Below, one piece after another: positions 1 through 6,532 of a stretch of 12,037 bases of DNA; the stretch's first letter is position 1; every line of letters begins with the position of its first letter. The notes under the pieces are model-generated. The model was given only the letters and a program-made list of their open reading frames with translations, was not told where the DNA came from and searched no databases. The stretch is from NCBI GenBank assembly GCA_031127185.1, contig JARIET010000057.1:1-12037 (forward strand), given 5' to 3'. The translations under genes were made by a program, and so were the position numbers. The DNA is from Gemmatimonadota bacterium (lineage in GTDB: Bacteria; Gemmatimonadota; Gemmatimonadetes; Gemmatimonadales; Gemmatimonadaceae).

Positions 1-1071
1 GGTGATTTCGGTCTGCATCGCCACCACACGGTCCTTCACTTCCTTCCAGAGCGATTTGGGGATGTACACGCGGCTCGCCGCCGAGCACTTCTGCCCTTGG
101 TATTCCCAGCCGCCGCGCACGATGGCGACCGCCACGGCAGCGGGGTCGGCAGACGGGTGTGCCACGATGAAATCCTTGCCGCCCGTCTCGCCGACAAGAC
201 GCGGATAGGACTTGTACTTGCTCATGTTCCGGCCGACCGTCTCCCACATGGACTGGAACACTGTAGAGCTGCCGGTGAAGTGGATGCCCCCGAAATCGTG
301 GTGCGAAAGCATCTGTTCGGTGATCTGCACGGGATCGCCGGGGAGGAAGTTGATCACCCCATCCGGCATTCCGGCCTGGCGCAGGAGCTGCATCGTATGC
401 CACGCCGACAGGATGGCCGTGTTCGATGGCTTCCAGATGACGGTACAGCCCATCAGGGCCGCTGATGTCGGCAGGTTGCCGCCGATAGCAGTGAAGTTGA
501 ACGGGCTCACTGCGTAGACGAACCCTTCGAGTCCGCGATAGTCGATCGCGTTGGTCATGCCCGGTGCATTGACCGGCTGGTCGGCCATGATCTCGCCGGC
601 GAACTGCACGTTGAAGCGGAAGAAGTCGATCATTTCGCAGGTCGCGTCGATCTCGGCCTGGAAGACGGTTTTTGACTGTCCCAGCATCGTGGCTGCAGCG
701 AGTGTGCTGCGCTGTGTGGTGGCCAGCAGTTCCGCCGCGCGGAGGAGCACAGCGGCGCGGTCTTCCCAACGGGCGTTCGCCCAGTCCTTGCGCGCGCGAT
801 TGGCGGCGGCAATGGCGGCCGTGATGTCCTTGGCCCGCGCTTTGTGCCACGTAGCGGTGACGTGTTTGTGCTTGTGCGGGGAGACCGCCCTGGCGGTGTC
901 ACCTGTGCGGATTTCGTGTCCGCCGATCACGAGGGGAATGTCTGGGCGCTCCTTTTCCATCGCGGCGAGGCGGGCCTTGAGTTCGGCGCGCTCGGGAGAG
1001 CCCGGGGCATAGCTCTTGATCGGCTCGTTGATCGCGGGGAGCCGGCGAATGGCGTTGAACGGTGTGGACAT
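1..1071 (-). CDS. pruA: L-glutamate gamma-semialdehyde (1-pyrroline-5-carboxylate) dehydrogenase, N-terminal 357 residues, cut by left edge
   Basis: Oxidises glutamate-gamma-semialdehyde to glutamate with NAD+, the second step of proline catabolism in the cytosol. Reading the minus strand from the ATG at 1071 gives 357 codons with no stop to base 1. The start MSTPFNAIRRLPAINEPI resembles the mature N-terminus of the ALDH4A1-type single-domain enzyme, not the bifunctional PutA. Visible aldehyde-dehydrogenase features are the SPFNF segment near the middle, the FTGSS cofactor turn, the GETGGKDF motif (Glu295) and the catalytic cysteine in GQKCSAASR (Cys329). Family members are about 540 residues, so roughly a third lies outside the window. 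No proline dehydrogenase is visible; it could lie to the left. The gene diverges from the lipoprotein gene at 1119 across only 47 bases. The Shine-Dalgarno sequence is weak (AGG about 12 bases upstream). Identification is secure from family motifs. Confidence 0.95.
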   Translation of the reverse strand, partial: MSTPFNAIRRLPAINEPIKSYAPGSPERAELKARLAAMEKERPDIPLVIGGHEIRTGDTARAVSPHKHKHVTATWHKARAKDITAAIAAANRARKDWANARWEDRAAVLLRAAELLATTQRSTLAAATMLGQSKTVFQAEIDATCEMIDFFRFNVQFAGEIMADQPVNAPGMTNAIDYRGLEGFVYAVSPFNFTAIGGNLPTSAALMGCTVIWKPSNTAILSAWHTMQLLRQAGMPDGVINFLPGDPVQITEQMLSHHDFGGIHFTGSSTVFQSMWETVGRNMSKYKSYPRLVGETGGKDFIVAHPSADPAAVAVAIVRGGWEYQGQKCSAASRVYIPKSLWKEVKDRVVAMQTEIT

Positions 1072-1105
1072 TGCGCGAAACCTGATTGGGGGCGGTGAAA
1101 TCTAC

Positions 1106-1111
1106 TAAACT
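1106..1111 (+). promoter_or_regulatory. Possible -10 element (TAAACT) for a leaderless lipoprotein transcript
   Basis: TAAACT matches the TAnnnT pattern and ends 7 bases before the ATG at 1119, the distance expected if transcription starts at the start codon. No Shine-Dalgarno sequence precedes that ATG. No good -35 is visible at 16-18 bases, so the call rests on geometry and on two similar sites at 6521 and 9595. Confidence 0.3.
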
Positions 1112-1118
1112 CACGGCA

Positions 1119-1958
1119 ATGCGATTCCTGTCACGCGCGACGGTGGCGACGGCGTGTGCGGCGTGCATGGCCTGCGGCGCCGATGCACCGATCCGCTGGG
1201 ACCCCGAAGTGCGGGGTCGGGGTGCCATGGTTCCCGGCGCTCGCATGGTGCTCACTGAGGCGGGCATTCCGGCGGTTCAGGTCGCGTTCGAACCATTTCG
1301 GTGGCCGGATGACTCGCTCACCTGCGCCTCGACGCGCGTCGCGGTGCCGGCGGGCGGCGGAGCCCAGGCGGCGGTGTGGTGGCGAGCGTCGTCGCATGCC
1401 GGTGGGGCCTCGCCGGGGCCGGACACCCTCTTCGTGGCCCGCACATCAGACGGAATGATCTGGGAGCCACCCGTGCGCGTGGCGGGTGCCGCTGTTCGTG
1501 GCTGCCGGTCAGCCCCGGCTGCGCTGGCCGTGGATTCGGCGACTGGCAGCGTGCATATCGGTTTTCACGGTCTCGTTGCGGGGCAGGTGGGGGTTGGTGT
1601 GGCGCGCCTTGATCCGGGGGCCGTTGCGATATCCGGTGTGGCGCTGGTCGCGCCCGATCATCTGCGTCGGCTGGTGGCGATTGCCGTACGGGGCGATACG
1701 GTTGCGGTGGCGCACGAGGCGTCGGGCCCGGACGGAGTCACGGTACGGCTCGCGATTTCCGGGCGCAAGTCGCAACTTCCAGTGGATTGTGGAAGCCCAA
1801 CCGGCGGGTCGGCGCGGGGGTTCGCGCCGGTTGTTGCCCTTGCGAGCGGTCGAGTGGCTGTTGGGTGGAATGAAGCGCGTCGCGGCGACCGAATGCCCGC
1901 GGCCGTAGCACGCGTGGGCGATATCAGGAGAGCCTGTGAACCTTCCCGTAGAGAGTAG
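1119..1958 (+). CDS. Putative exported lipoprotein with beta-propeller-like (sialidase/BNR-like) character
   Basis: 279 residues from the ATG at 1119. The alternative in-frame TTG at 1086 would prepend an unlikely KSTKL segment ahead of the signal, so it is not used. The N-terminus is basic then hydrophobic and runs into CMACGADA, suggesting lipoprotein processing at Cys19. The -3 position is Cys rather than Leu, so the lipobox is atypical and a plain secretory signal is possible. The body contains one Asp-box-like stretch (TSDGMIWEPP) and alternating short strands such as APVVALASGRVAVGWNEARR, as in BNR or sialidase-like propellers. With 279 residues and only one recognisable Asp box, a catalytic sialidase is not supported. 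It is followed closely by the receiver-DHp gene, which overlaps its end if the GTG at 1936 is used. Function unknown; export is likely, fold assignment tentative. Confidence 0.6.
   Translation: MRFLSRATVATACAACMACGADAPIRWDPEVRGRGAMVPGARMVLTEAGIPAVQVAFEPFRWPDDSLTCASTRVAVPAGGGAQAAVWWRASSHAGGASPGPDTLFVARTSDGMIWEPPVRVAGAAVRGCRSAPAALAVDSATGSVHIGFHGLVAGQVGVGVARLDPGAVAISGVALVAPDHLRRLVAIAVRGDTVAVAHEASGPDGVTVRLAISGRKSQLPVDCGSPTGGSARGFAPVVALASGRVAVGWNEARRGDRMPAAVARVGDIRRACEPSRRE
1926..1930 (+). promoter_or_regulatory. Shine-Dalgarno AGGAG favouring the GTG start at 1936
   Basis: AGGAG ends 5 bases before the GTG at 1936, a usable ribosome-binding distance. The competing ATG at 1966 has only GAGAG or AGG upstream. 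This supports the longer form of the receiver-DHp protein, although the receiver fold itself begins at the ATG. Confidence 0.5.
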
Positions 1959-2652
1959 GCAACCGATGAACGTCATCATTGCTGATGACGATCCCACGAT
2001 GCTCGCCATCCTCGGCGCCGTCGTGAAGGAGGGAGGGCATTCGGTTGTTGCGGCCGTAAAGGACGGCGAGGCCGCCTGGGCCGCGTTCCAGAAGCAGGAA
2101 GTGCCGCTGATCATCCTCGACTGGGAAATGCCCAAGCTCGACGGGCTCGGCCTCTGTCGGCGGATTCGTGAGTCGGTGAACAGCGATCCGTTCATCCTGA
2201 TTGTCACGGGCCGCAAGACGCGCGACGATCTGCTCAAGGCGCTCGACGCCGGTGCCGATGACTACCTGTCCAAGCCCGTGACGCCCGATGAATTCGCGGC
2301 GAGGCTGCGGATCGTCGAGCGGCGGATTCAAATCACCGGCGCACGGCGGCAGGCCGAGCTCGAACTGCGCCGCTCGCGCTACCTGGCGGGCATCGGCGAG
2401 ACGTCGCTCGCGCTGCAGCACGAAATCAACAACCCGCTCGCCGCCATGCTGTCGCACGCATCGTTGCTCGAGGCGGGTATGGTGGACGATTCGGAGAAGG
2501 ACGAAGCGCTCGCCACCATCGTGCAGCAGGCCCGGCGGATCGGCGAGGTGGTGAAGCGGCTCCGCCAGATCGAGCAGCCGCGTTCGGTGGAGTACCTCGG
2601 GAACGCCCGTATGCTCGATATCGGACCCTCACAGGGCGACAAAGCGAAATGA
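1936..2652 (+). CDS. Response-regulator receiver fused to a histidine-kinase DHp (H-box) domain, no ATPase
   Basis: 238 residues from GTG 1936; starting at ATG 1966 removes 10 residues and may be correct. Residues 12-125 form a CheY-like receiver: acidic cluster Asp17-Asp19, phospho-acceptor Asp62 in LDWEMP, Thr91 and Lys113 in SKPV. A short helical linker rich in Arg and Glu (about 126-150) leads to a HisKA-like helix pair with the H box LALQHEINNPLAAM, phospho-accepting histidine His162, and a second helix ending RRIGEVVKRLRQIEQP. The protein then stops; the N, G1 and G2 boxes of the HATPase domain are absent, and the next gene begins 13 bases later, so nothing downstream supplies them. It could relay phosphate between partners (as Spo0B or ChpT do with a DHp fold), dimerise another kinase, or simply use the DHp for dimerisation. 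No partner kinase is in the window. Confidence 0.85.
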   Translation: MNLPVESRQPMNVIIADDDPTMLAILGAVVKEGGHSVVAAVKDGEAAWAAFQKQEVPLIILDWEMPKLDGLGLCRRIRESVNSDPFILIVTGRKTRDDLLKALDAGADDYLSKPVTPDEFAARLRIVERRIQITGARRQAELELRRSRYLAGIGETSLALQHEINNPLAAMLSHASLLEAGMVDDSEKDEALATIVQQARRIGEVVKRLRQIEQPRSVEYLGNARMLDIGPSQGDKAK

Positions 2653-2665
2653 CGGGGTACGCCGC

Positions 2666-3568
2666 GTGGCGATGACGCGCATCATCGGCGCGCACACGCC
2701 CGACGCCGGTGGAATCGTGATGGCTGTGCGGCGTGCTGCTGCGGCACAGATGGATGCGCTGCAGTGTTTCACGGCGCCGCCCACCTACTACAACGAAAAA
2801 GTCCGGTCCAAGCCCGATCGGGTGGCCGCGTTTCGCGAGGCACTTGGCATTGCCGGCATCGCCTCGCGGAACGTGCTGGTACACGGCGCGTACGTACTGA
2901 ACACGGCATCGGCAGAGCCGGAGAAGGCGGCTCGTGCGGCTGCGGGGCTCGCGCGGGAACTGGAACGATCCACCGCGTATGGCGTGGGTGCCTGTTGTTT
3001 TCACCCGGGTTCGGCAGGTGACTCAGACCCGGAAGAAGCGTGTGACCGAGTCGGTGATGCGATTCGGCACGCGTTGGAGTCGGTGCCGGAAACCGAAGCG
3101 GGCACGCGGGTGCTGATCGAAAACACGGCGGGTGCGGGTCGCACGATGGGCCGCTCGCCCGAGGAGATCGCGCGCATGCTCACCCGGGTGCCAGCCGAGC
3201 TGCGGCGCCGCACGGGCTACGGGCTCGACACCTGCCACCTGTTTGCGAGTGGTCAGGACATTGCCACATCGGCCGAAACGCAGCGGGCCGTGCTCGATCG
3301 CTACGAATCCGTCATTGGTGAGCGACCCGGGTTCATCCATTGCAACGACAGCCAGCACCCGTTCGGATCCAACAAGGATCGGCACGCCCTGATCGGCGAG
3401 GGCGCGATCGGTGCCGAACCATTTCGCTGGCTGCTCGCAGACCCGCGCTCAGAGGGGATTCCGTTGATTCTCGAGACGCCGCAGGAGCGAAAAGAGGTGG
3501 CCGAAGAGGACGCCACGGCTGACCCCTGGGACGAGAAAATGGTGATCCTTTTACGTTCCTTCCTCTAG
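2666..3568 (+). CDS. nfo: Endonuclease IV (AP endonuclease, trinuclear zinc)
   Basis: Cleaves DNA 5' to abasic sites and removes 3'-blocking groups during base-excision repair; a TIM-barrel of the AP endonuclease 2 family. All nine expected metal ligands can be placed by motif: His73 (LVHGAY), His113 (CFHPGS), Glu152 (LIENTAG), Asp188 and His191 (GLDTCHLF), His225 (FIHCND), Asp238 and His240 (NKDRHALIGEG) and Glu270 (LILETP). The 300-residue length is normal for the family (about 280-300). GTG 2666 is chosen because GGGG at 2654-2657 is 8 bases upstream; ATG 2672 would shorten it by two residues. It follows the receiver-DHp gene by 13 bases and is probably co-transcribed with it. A weak hairpin follows the stop. 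Confidence 0.96.
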   Translation: MAMTRIIGAHTPDAGGIVMAVRRAAAAQMDALQCFTAPPTYYNEKVRSKPDRVAAFREALGIAGIASRNVLVHGAYVLNTASAEPEKAARAAAGLARELERSTAYGVGACCFHPGSAGDSDPEEACDRVGDAIRHALESVPETEAGTRVLIENTAGAGRTMGRSPEEIARMLTRVPAELRRRTGYGLDTCHLFASGQDIATSAETQRAVLDRYESVIGERPGFIHCNDSQHPFGSNKDRHALIGEGAIGAEPFRWLLADPRSEGIPLILETPQERKEVAEEDATADPWDEKMVILLRSFL

Positions 3569-3580
3569 AAAACCGGGCCG

Positions 3581-3608
3581 GGGCGCCATTCTCCAGAGTG
3601 GAGCGCCC
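3581..3608 (+). terminator. Possible weak terminator hairpin after nfo
   Basis: GGGCG (3581-3585) pairs with CGCCC (3604-3608), and inside it CTCCA (3591-3595) pairs with TGGAG (3599-3603), leaving a one-sided bulge. The tail TATTG is not a U-tract, so rho-independent termination would be inefficient. Confidence 0.35.
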
Positions 3609-3630
3609 TATTGCGCTCTCGCAGAGTCGT

Positions 3631-3636
3631 TATACT
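3631..3636 (+). promoter_or_regulatory. -10 element TATACT for the SWIB gene
   Basis: TATACT is one base from the sigma-70 -10 consensus and lies 62 bases upstream of the ATG at 3699. The nearest -35-like sequence, TTGCGC at 3611-3616, leaves a spacer of only 14, so the -35 is uncertain. The predicted leader contains a small hairpin (GTTCCC 3645-3650 with GGGAAAC 3654-3660) and the AGGAG at 3686-3690. Confidence 0.5.
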
Positions 3637-3698
3637 TTCGAGCAGTTCCCAGAGGGAAACCGGGTTCCTTCAACCAAATCATTTCAGGAGAAAGTTCC

Positions 3699-3971
3699 AT
3701 GGCCGCCAAGAAGAAAGCGAAGCGGAAGCCCAACGCGGCTTTCATGAAGCCTGTGACGCCGTCGGCGACGCTCGCTGCCATTGTGGGTGAGAAGCCGCTG
3801 CCGCGCACGGAGCTGACCAAGAAGCTCTGGCAGTACATCAAGAAGCACGGCCTGCAGGACAAGAAGAACAAGCGCATGATCAATGCCGACGACAAGCTCA
3901 AGCCGATCTTCAAGACCGGCCAGGTGTCGATGTTCAAGATGACGGCGCTCGTCAGCAAGCACGTCAAGTAG
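3699..3971 (+). CDS. SWIB/MDM2-domain protein, stand-alone
   Basis: 90 residues. The first 12 residues are strongly basic (MAAKKKAKRKPN), which could bind nucleic acid non-specifically. Residues about 16-90 match the SWIB/MDM2 fold: the P-S-x-x-L-A-x-I-V-G start, then LPRTELTKKLWQYIKKHGLQD, the K-R-M-I-N-A-D strand and the closing helix IFKTGQVSMFKMTALVSKH. This domain is known from eukaryotic chromatin remodellers, from chlamydial topoisomerase I fusions and as small free proteins in several bacterial phyla; its bacterial role is poorly defined, with DNA topology or nucleoid binding being plausible. The start is supported by AGGAG (3686-3690) 8 bases upstream. A nearby -10 element and a downstream terminator suggest a monocistronic, possibly strongly expressed gene. 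Confidence 0.93.
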   Translation: MAAKKKAKRKPNAAFMKPVTPSATLAAIVGEKPLPRTELTKKLWQYIKKHGLQDKKNKRMINADDKLKPIFKTGQVSMFKMTALVSKHVK

Positions 3972-3987
3972 TTTTCCCAGCACCGTG

Positions 3988-4023
3988 AAGGGGGCGCGTC
4001 CACACGGGCGCGTCCCCTTTCTG
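3988..4023 (+). terminator. Rho-independent terminator after the SWIB gene
   Basis: The 11-bp stem pairs 3988-3998 with 4009-4019; one pair is a G-T wobble. The loop is 10 bases and the tail starts TTTCTGC. It lies 17 bases after the SWIB stop and isolates that gene from lepB. Confidence 0.8.
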
Positions 4024-4082
4024 CATCACGGTGTACCACACCAGTGGCGTCGATTGCCACCCACGCACAGGACCGCATTCCA

Positions 4083-4892
4083 GTGGCCAGCAAGAAGTCG
4101 GCAGGAAAGGGTGAAACCGGGAAGGGCAGTGTTGCCGCCATGCGCGCCGGGAAGGGTGGCGGCGGCGGGACTTCGCGTACCAAGAAGTACTGGGAGGGCT
4201 TCAAGTCGCTCGCTGGCACAGTGGCGATCTTCCTCCTCCTGCGCACCTTCCTGATCGAAGCGTACCGCATCCCGTCCGGGAGCATGATCCCGGCGTTGCT
4301 CATCAATGACTGGCTCTTCGTCAACAAGCTGCGCTACGGGCCGCACATTCCGTTCACGGACTGGAACCTTCCGGGTTACGCCGAGCCCGTGCGTGGCGAC
4401 GTGGTGGTCTTCAAGTCACCGGTGCAGATCGACCAGCCCGACGATCCCACCCCCACGCTCGTGAAGCGACTTGTCGGTATGCCGGGCGACACGATCTACA
4501 TGCGCGACGCCGTGCTGTACGTAGACGGCATTGCGCAGAAACTCGGTTACACGTCGCCCGAGCAGACCAAGGGCGACGGAACACACGTGGACCCGCTTTT
4601 CGTCTGGCAACACCAATTCGAGGTCAAGGGCACACGGTTTGGCGAGCCACCAGTGCAACCCAATCACGACAACTGGGGTCCGCTGCTGATTCCGCAGGAG
4701 CGCTATTTCATGATGGGCGATAACCGCTATGACTCGAAGGATGGGCGTTACTGGGGGCTCGTACCGCGCAAGAACGTGCGCGGGCGCCCGATGTTCGTGT
4801 ATTACTCGTTCACGCCGTCACGCGAGAGTGACCGGCCGCTGAGCTTCATCACCGATATTCGGTGGGGGCGGTTGGGGGATTGGATTAGGTAG
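4083..4892 (+). CDS. lepB: Signal peptidase I
   Basis: Membrane serine protease that removes signal peptides from exported proteins. Numbered from GTG 4083 (269 residues): a lysine/glycine-rich cytoplasmic tail (1-40), one transmembrane helix (about 43-57), then the periplasmic catalytic domain with nucleophile Ser67 in RIPSGSMIPAL, general-base Lys128 in VKRLVGMPGD, and the box-E motif MMGDNRYDSKDGRYWG. GTG 4083 is preferred because AGGA lies 10 bases upstream and gives MASKKSAGKG. GTG 4044 (282 residues) and ATG 4140 are also open. An insert of about 35 residues between GYTSPEQTK and WGPLLIP is typical of the larger Gram-negative-type enzymes. The neighbouring exported proteins are natural substrates in a general sense, but no specific link is shown. 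Confidence 0.93.
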   Translation: MASKKSAGKGETGKGSVAAMRAGKGGGGGTSRTKKYWEGFKSLAGTVAIFLLLRTFLIEAYRIPSGSMIPALLINDWLFVNKLRYGPHIPFTDWNLPGYAEPVRGDVVVFKSPVQIDQPDDPTPTLVKRLVGMPGDTIYMRDAVLYVDGIAQKLGYTSPEQTKGDGTHVDPLFVWQHQFEVKGTRFGEPPVQPNHDNWGPLLIPQERYFMMGDNRYDSKDGRYWGLVPRKNVRGRPMFVYYSFTPSRESDRPLSFITDIRWGRLGDWIR

Positions 4893-4908
4893 GGGCGACA
4901 ACGGCGGG

Positions 4909-4950
4909 TGAACGGTTTACGGCTTACGGTTCACAGTAGACGGAACACAG
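4909..4950 (+). repeat. Degenerate heptamer array, copy 1, in the leader of the ridA-like gene
   Basis: Six consecutive 7-base units: TGAACGG, TTTACGG, CTTACGG, TTCACAG, TAGACGG, AACACAG. Base 4 is A and base 7 is G in every unit, and base 5 is C throughout. It aligns without gaps to copy 2 at 8565-8606 (33 of 42 bases identical, units in the same order). The ATG of the downstream gene at 4986 falls on the same heptamer phase, 11 units from the first base. Function unknown. Confidence 0.75.
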
Positions 4951-4985
4951 CGGCACAATTTCGGTTCACCGATTCCGAGGTTCTG

Positions 4986-5444
4986 ATGCGCAAACTTCTG
5001 ATCGCGTTCGTGATGGCCCCCCTTGTTGCAACCACGCTCGTGGCACAGGCATCGCAGCAGCCGGTGTACCTCACGCCGTACGGGCCGCCGACGCGGCCGT
5101 TCTCGCCGGCCGTGCGGGTTGGCAATGTGCTCTACCTCGCGGGGCAGATCGGAACCGCCGGCGCGAACGCAGGTGCAGCTGGGGTCGTGCCGGGCGGCAT
5201 CGAGGCCGAAACGCGCCAGACGCTCAACAACATCAAGGAAGTGCTCGAGAAGGTGGGGTCCGACATGGACCACGTCTTCAAGTGCACCGTGATGATGGCC
5301 GACATGAAGGAGTGGGACGCGATGAATGTCGTGTATCGCACATTCTTCAAGCCCGACCGCATGCCGGCGCGCAGCGCGCTCGGGGCGAATGGCCTCGCCC
5401 TCAACGCGCGCGTGGAGATCGAGTGTCTCGCAACGGTGAAGTAG
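4986..5444 (+). CDS. Exported RidA-family (YjgF/YER057c/UK114) protein
   Basis: 152 residues from ATG 4986. An upstream in-frame start at 4908 would read through the heptamer array and bury the signal peptide, so it is rejected; GAGG at 4977-4980 is 5 bases from the ATG. Residues 1-22 form a Sec signal peptide (MRKLLIAFVMAPLV, cleavage after AQA). The rest is a RidA domain: FSPAVRVGNVLYLAGQIG, the TRQTLNNIKEVLEKVG helix, and the active-site region MPARSALG...NARVEIECLA with Arg129, and Glu144 or Glu146, at the positions used by RidA for imine/enamine hydrolysis. RidA normally removes reactive enamines in the cytosol; an exported version would act in the periplasm on an unknown substrate. It ends one base before the esterase start, so the two are probably translated together. 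Confidence 0.9.
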   Translation: MRKLLIAFVMAPLVATTLVAQASQQPVYLTPYGPPTRPFSPAVRVGNVLYLAGQIGTAGANAGAAGVVPGGIEAETRQTLNNIKEVLEKVGSDMDHVFKCTVMMADMKEWDAMNVVYRTFFKPDRMPARSALGANGLALNARVEIECLATVK

Positions 5445-5445
5445 G

Positions 5446-6504
5446 GTGAAGTCACGGGCCGTCGTCGCGATTGCGGCGGCCATAGCGGTGACGGCGTTTG
5501 GCGGCGCCGCGCCGTGCCCCCTGCGCGCGCAAGCGCAGGTCCCGGCGCCGGCCGTAGCAGCTGTCGGCGGGACCATCGTCACCGACACCCTATGGTCGCA
5601 AGCGCTCGCCGCAAGAAAGTCGCTCGTTGTCTACCTGCCTCCGTCGTATGCCACGAACCCAAGCCGCCGGTATCCGGTGGCCTACTACCTGCACGGCGCC
5701 GGCGGTGACGAGACAAACTGGTCGCGTTTGGGCAGGATCGGCGCCGTGATGGACTCGCTTGTGGCCGCAGGCAGGCCCGAGATGATCGTCGCGATGCCCG
5801 ATGGCGACCAGTACTCGTTCTACACGACCTACAACGTGCTCGTCGATGCTGCGGGGTGTCGGCGTCACCTCGCGGCCGCAGGGGTCGCAGCGGCAGGCAT
5901 CGAGCGCGACTGTGTCGCCTGGCCGCACTATGACGACTACGTGGCGTTCGACGTGGTGAAGTACGTGGACACGAAGTACCGCACGCATGCTGCGCGCGAG
6001 GCCCGCGCAGTGGGCGGACTCTCGATGGGCGGATACGGCGCTATCACACTCGCGCTGGCGTATCCGCAGGTGTTCGCGGCCGCGGCATCACACTCCGGCG
6101 TGCTCTCACCGCTGGAACTCGCCCCGGGCACTATGGGGCTGGGGCGTGTGACACGCCCGGCGGCAGATTCCGCCGCGTTGCGCCGATTGCGAGCGCGCTG
6201 GGACCCGATTCTCCGGCCGATCTTCGGTGCGGATAGCGCCTCCTGGCTCGCGCGCGATCCTGCGCAAATGGCCGCGCGCGTCGCCGCGTTCGGCAAGCCG
6301 ATGCCGGCGCTTTTCGTGGACGCGGGCACGGATGATGCGTACACGCCCGAGAGTCGGGCGTTTCGCGATGCCATGGCCGCGCAACGCATTCCGCTCACCT
6401 ATCGCGAGTGGCCAGGCGGGCACACGTGGGACTATTGGCGTGCACATGTTGGCGAAAGCCTCGCCTGGATCGCCGCACGCATTGGGCGGCCAGCGGGCCG
6501 CTAA
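5446..6504 (+). CDS. Exported alpha/beta-hydrolase, putative esterase family (esterase D/antigen 85-like)
   Basis: 352 residues, GTG start one base after the ridA-like stop, indicating translational coupling. Residues 1-30 are a signal peptide (hydrophobic Ala/Val core, RAQAQ near the cleavage site). The esterase fold shows the strand YPVAYYLHGAGGDETNW forming the oxyanion region, the nucleophile elbow GGLSMGGYG with Ser193, the acid in DAGTDDAY (Asp296 or Asp297) and the catalytic His326 in GGHTWDYW. Between the MPDGDQYSF segment and the DYVAFDVVKYVD helix there is an insert of about 25 residues bracketed by Cys138 and Cys156, which could form a disulfide after export. Related enzymes cleave feruloyl, acetyl or S-formyl esters or transfer mycolyl groups; the substrate here cannot be told. 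All three catalytic residues are present, so activity is expected. Confidence 0.92.
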   Translation: MKSRAVVAIAAAIAVTAFGGAAPCPLRAQAQVPAPAVAAVGGTIVTDTLWSQALAARKSLVVYLPPSYATNPSRRYPVAYYLHGAGGDETNWSRLGRIGAVMDSLVAAGRPEMIVAMPDGDQYSFYTTYNVLVDAAGCRRHLAAAGVAAAGIERDCVAWPHYDDYVAFDVVKYVDTKYRTHAAREARAVGGLSMGGYGAITLALAYPQVFAAAASHSGVLSPLELAPGTMGLGRVTRPAADSAALRRLRARWDPILRPIFGADSASWLARDPAQMAARVAAFGKPMPALFVDAGTDDAYTPESRAFRDAMAAQRIPLTYREWPGGHTWDYWRAHVGESLAWIAARIGRPAGR

Positions 6505-6520
6505 CGGCTCGTCCGCCAGA

Positions 6521-6526
6521 TAGCTT
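6521..6526 (+). promoter_or_regulatory. Possible -10 element (TAGCTT) for a leaderless transcript
   Basis: TAGCTT fits TAnnnT and ends 6 bases before the ATG at 6533. No Shine-Dalgarno sequence precedes that ATG and no convincing -35 is seen. The arrangement parallels 1106-1111 and 9595-9600. Confidence 0.3.
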
Positions 6527-6532
6527 CACCGT

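Noticed and set aside
1086..1118. TTG start at 1086 for the lipoprotein
   Set aside because: It adds 11 polar residues before the signal sequence and has no ribosome-binding site; ATG 1119 gives a normal exported N-terminus.
1072..1118. Promoter for pruA on the minus strand (TAGATT-like sequence)
   Set aside because: A TAnnnT match exists, but no -35 at usable spacing was found, and the 47-base divergent gap gives too many chance matches to call.
4909..4950. Telomere-like or CRISPR-like reading of the heptamer array
   Set aside because: TTTACGG/CTTACGG recalls the plant telomere heptamer only superficially. The units are degenerate, few and placed in gene leaders, and there are no spacers as in CRISPR.
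4908..4985. N-terminal extension of the RidA protein from a start at 4908
   Set aside because: It would translate the heptamer array and place 26 polar residues before a clear signal peptide; GAGG before ATG 4986 supports the shorter form.
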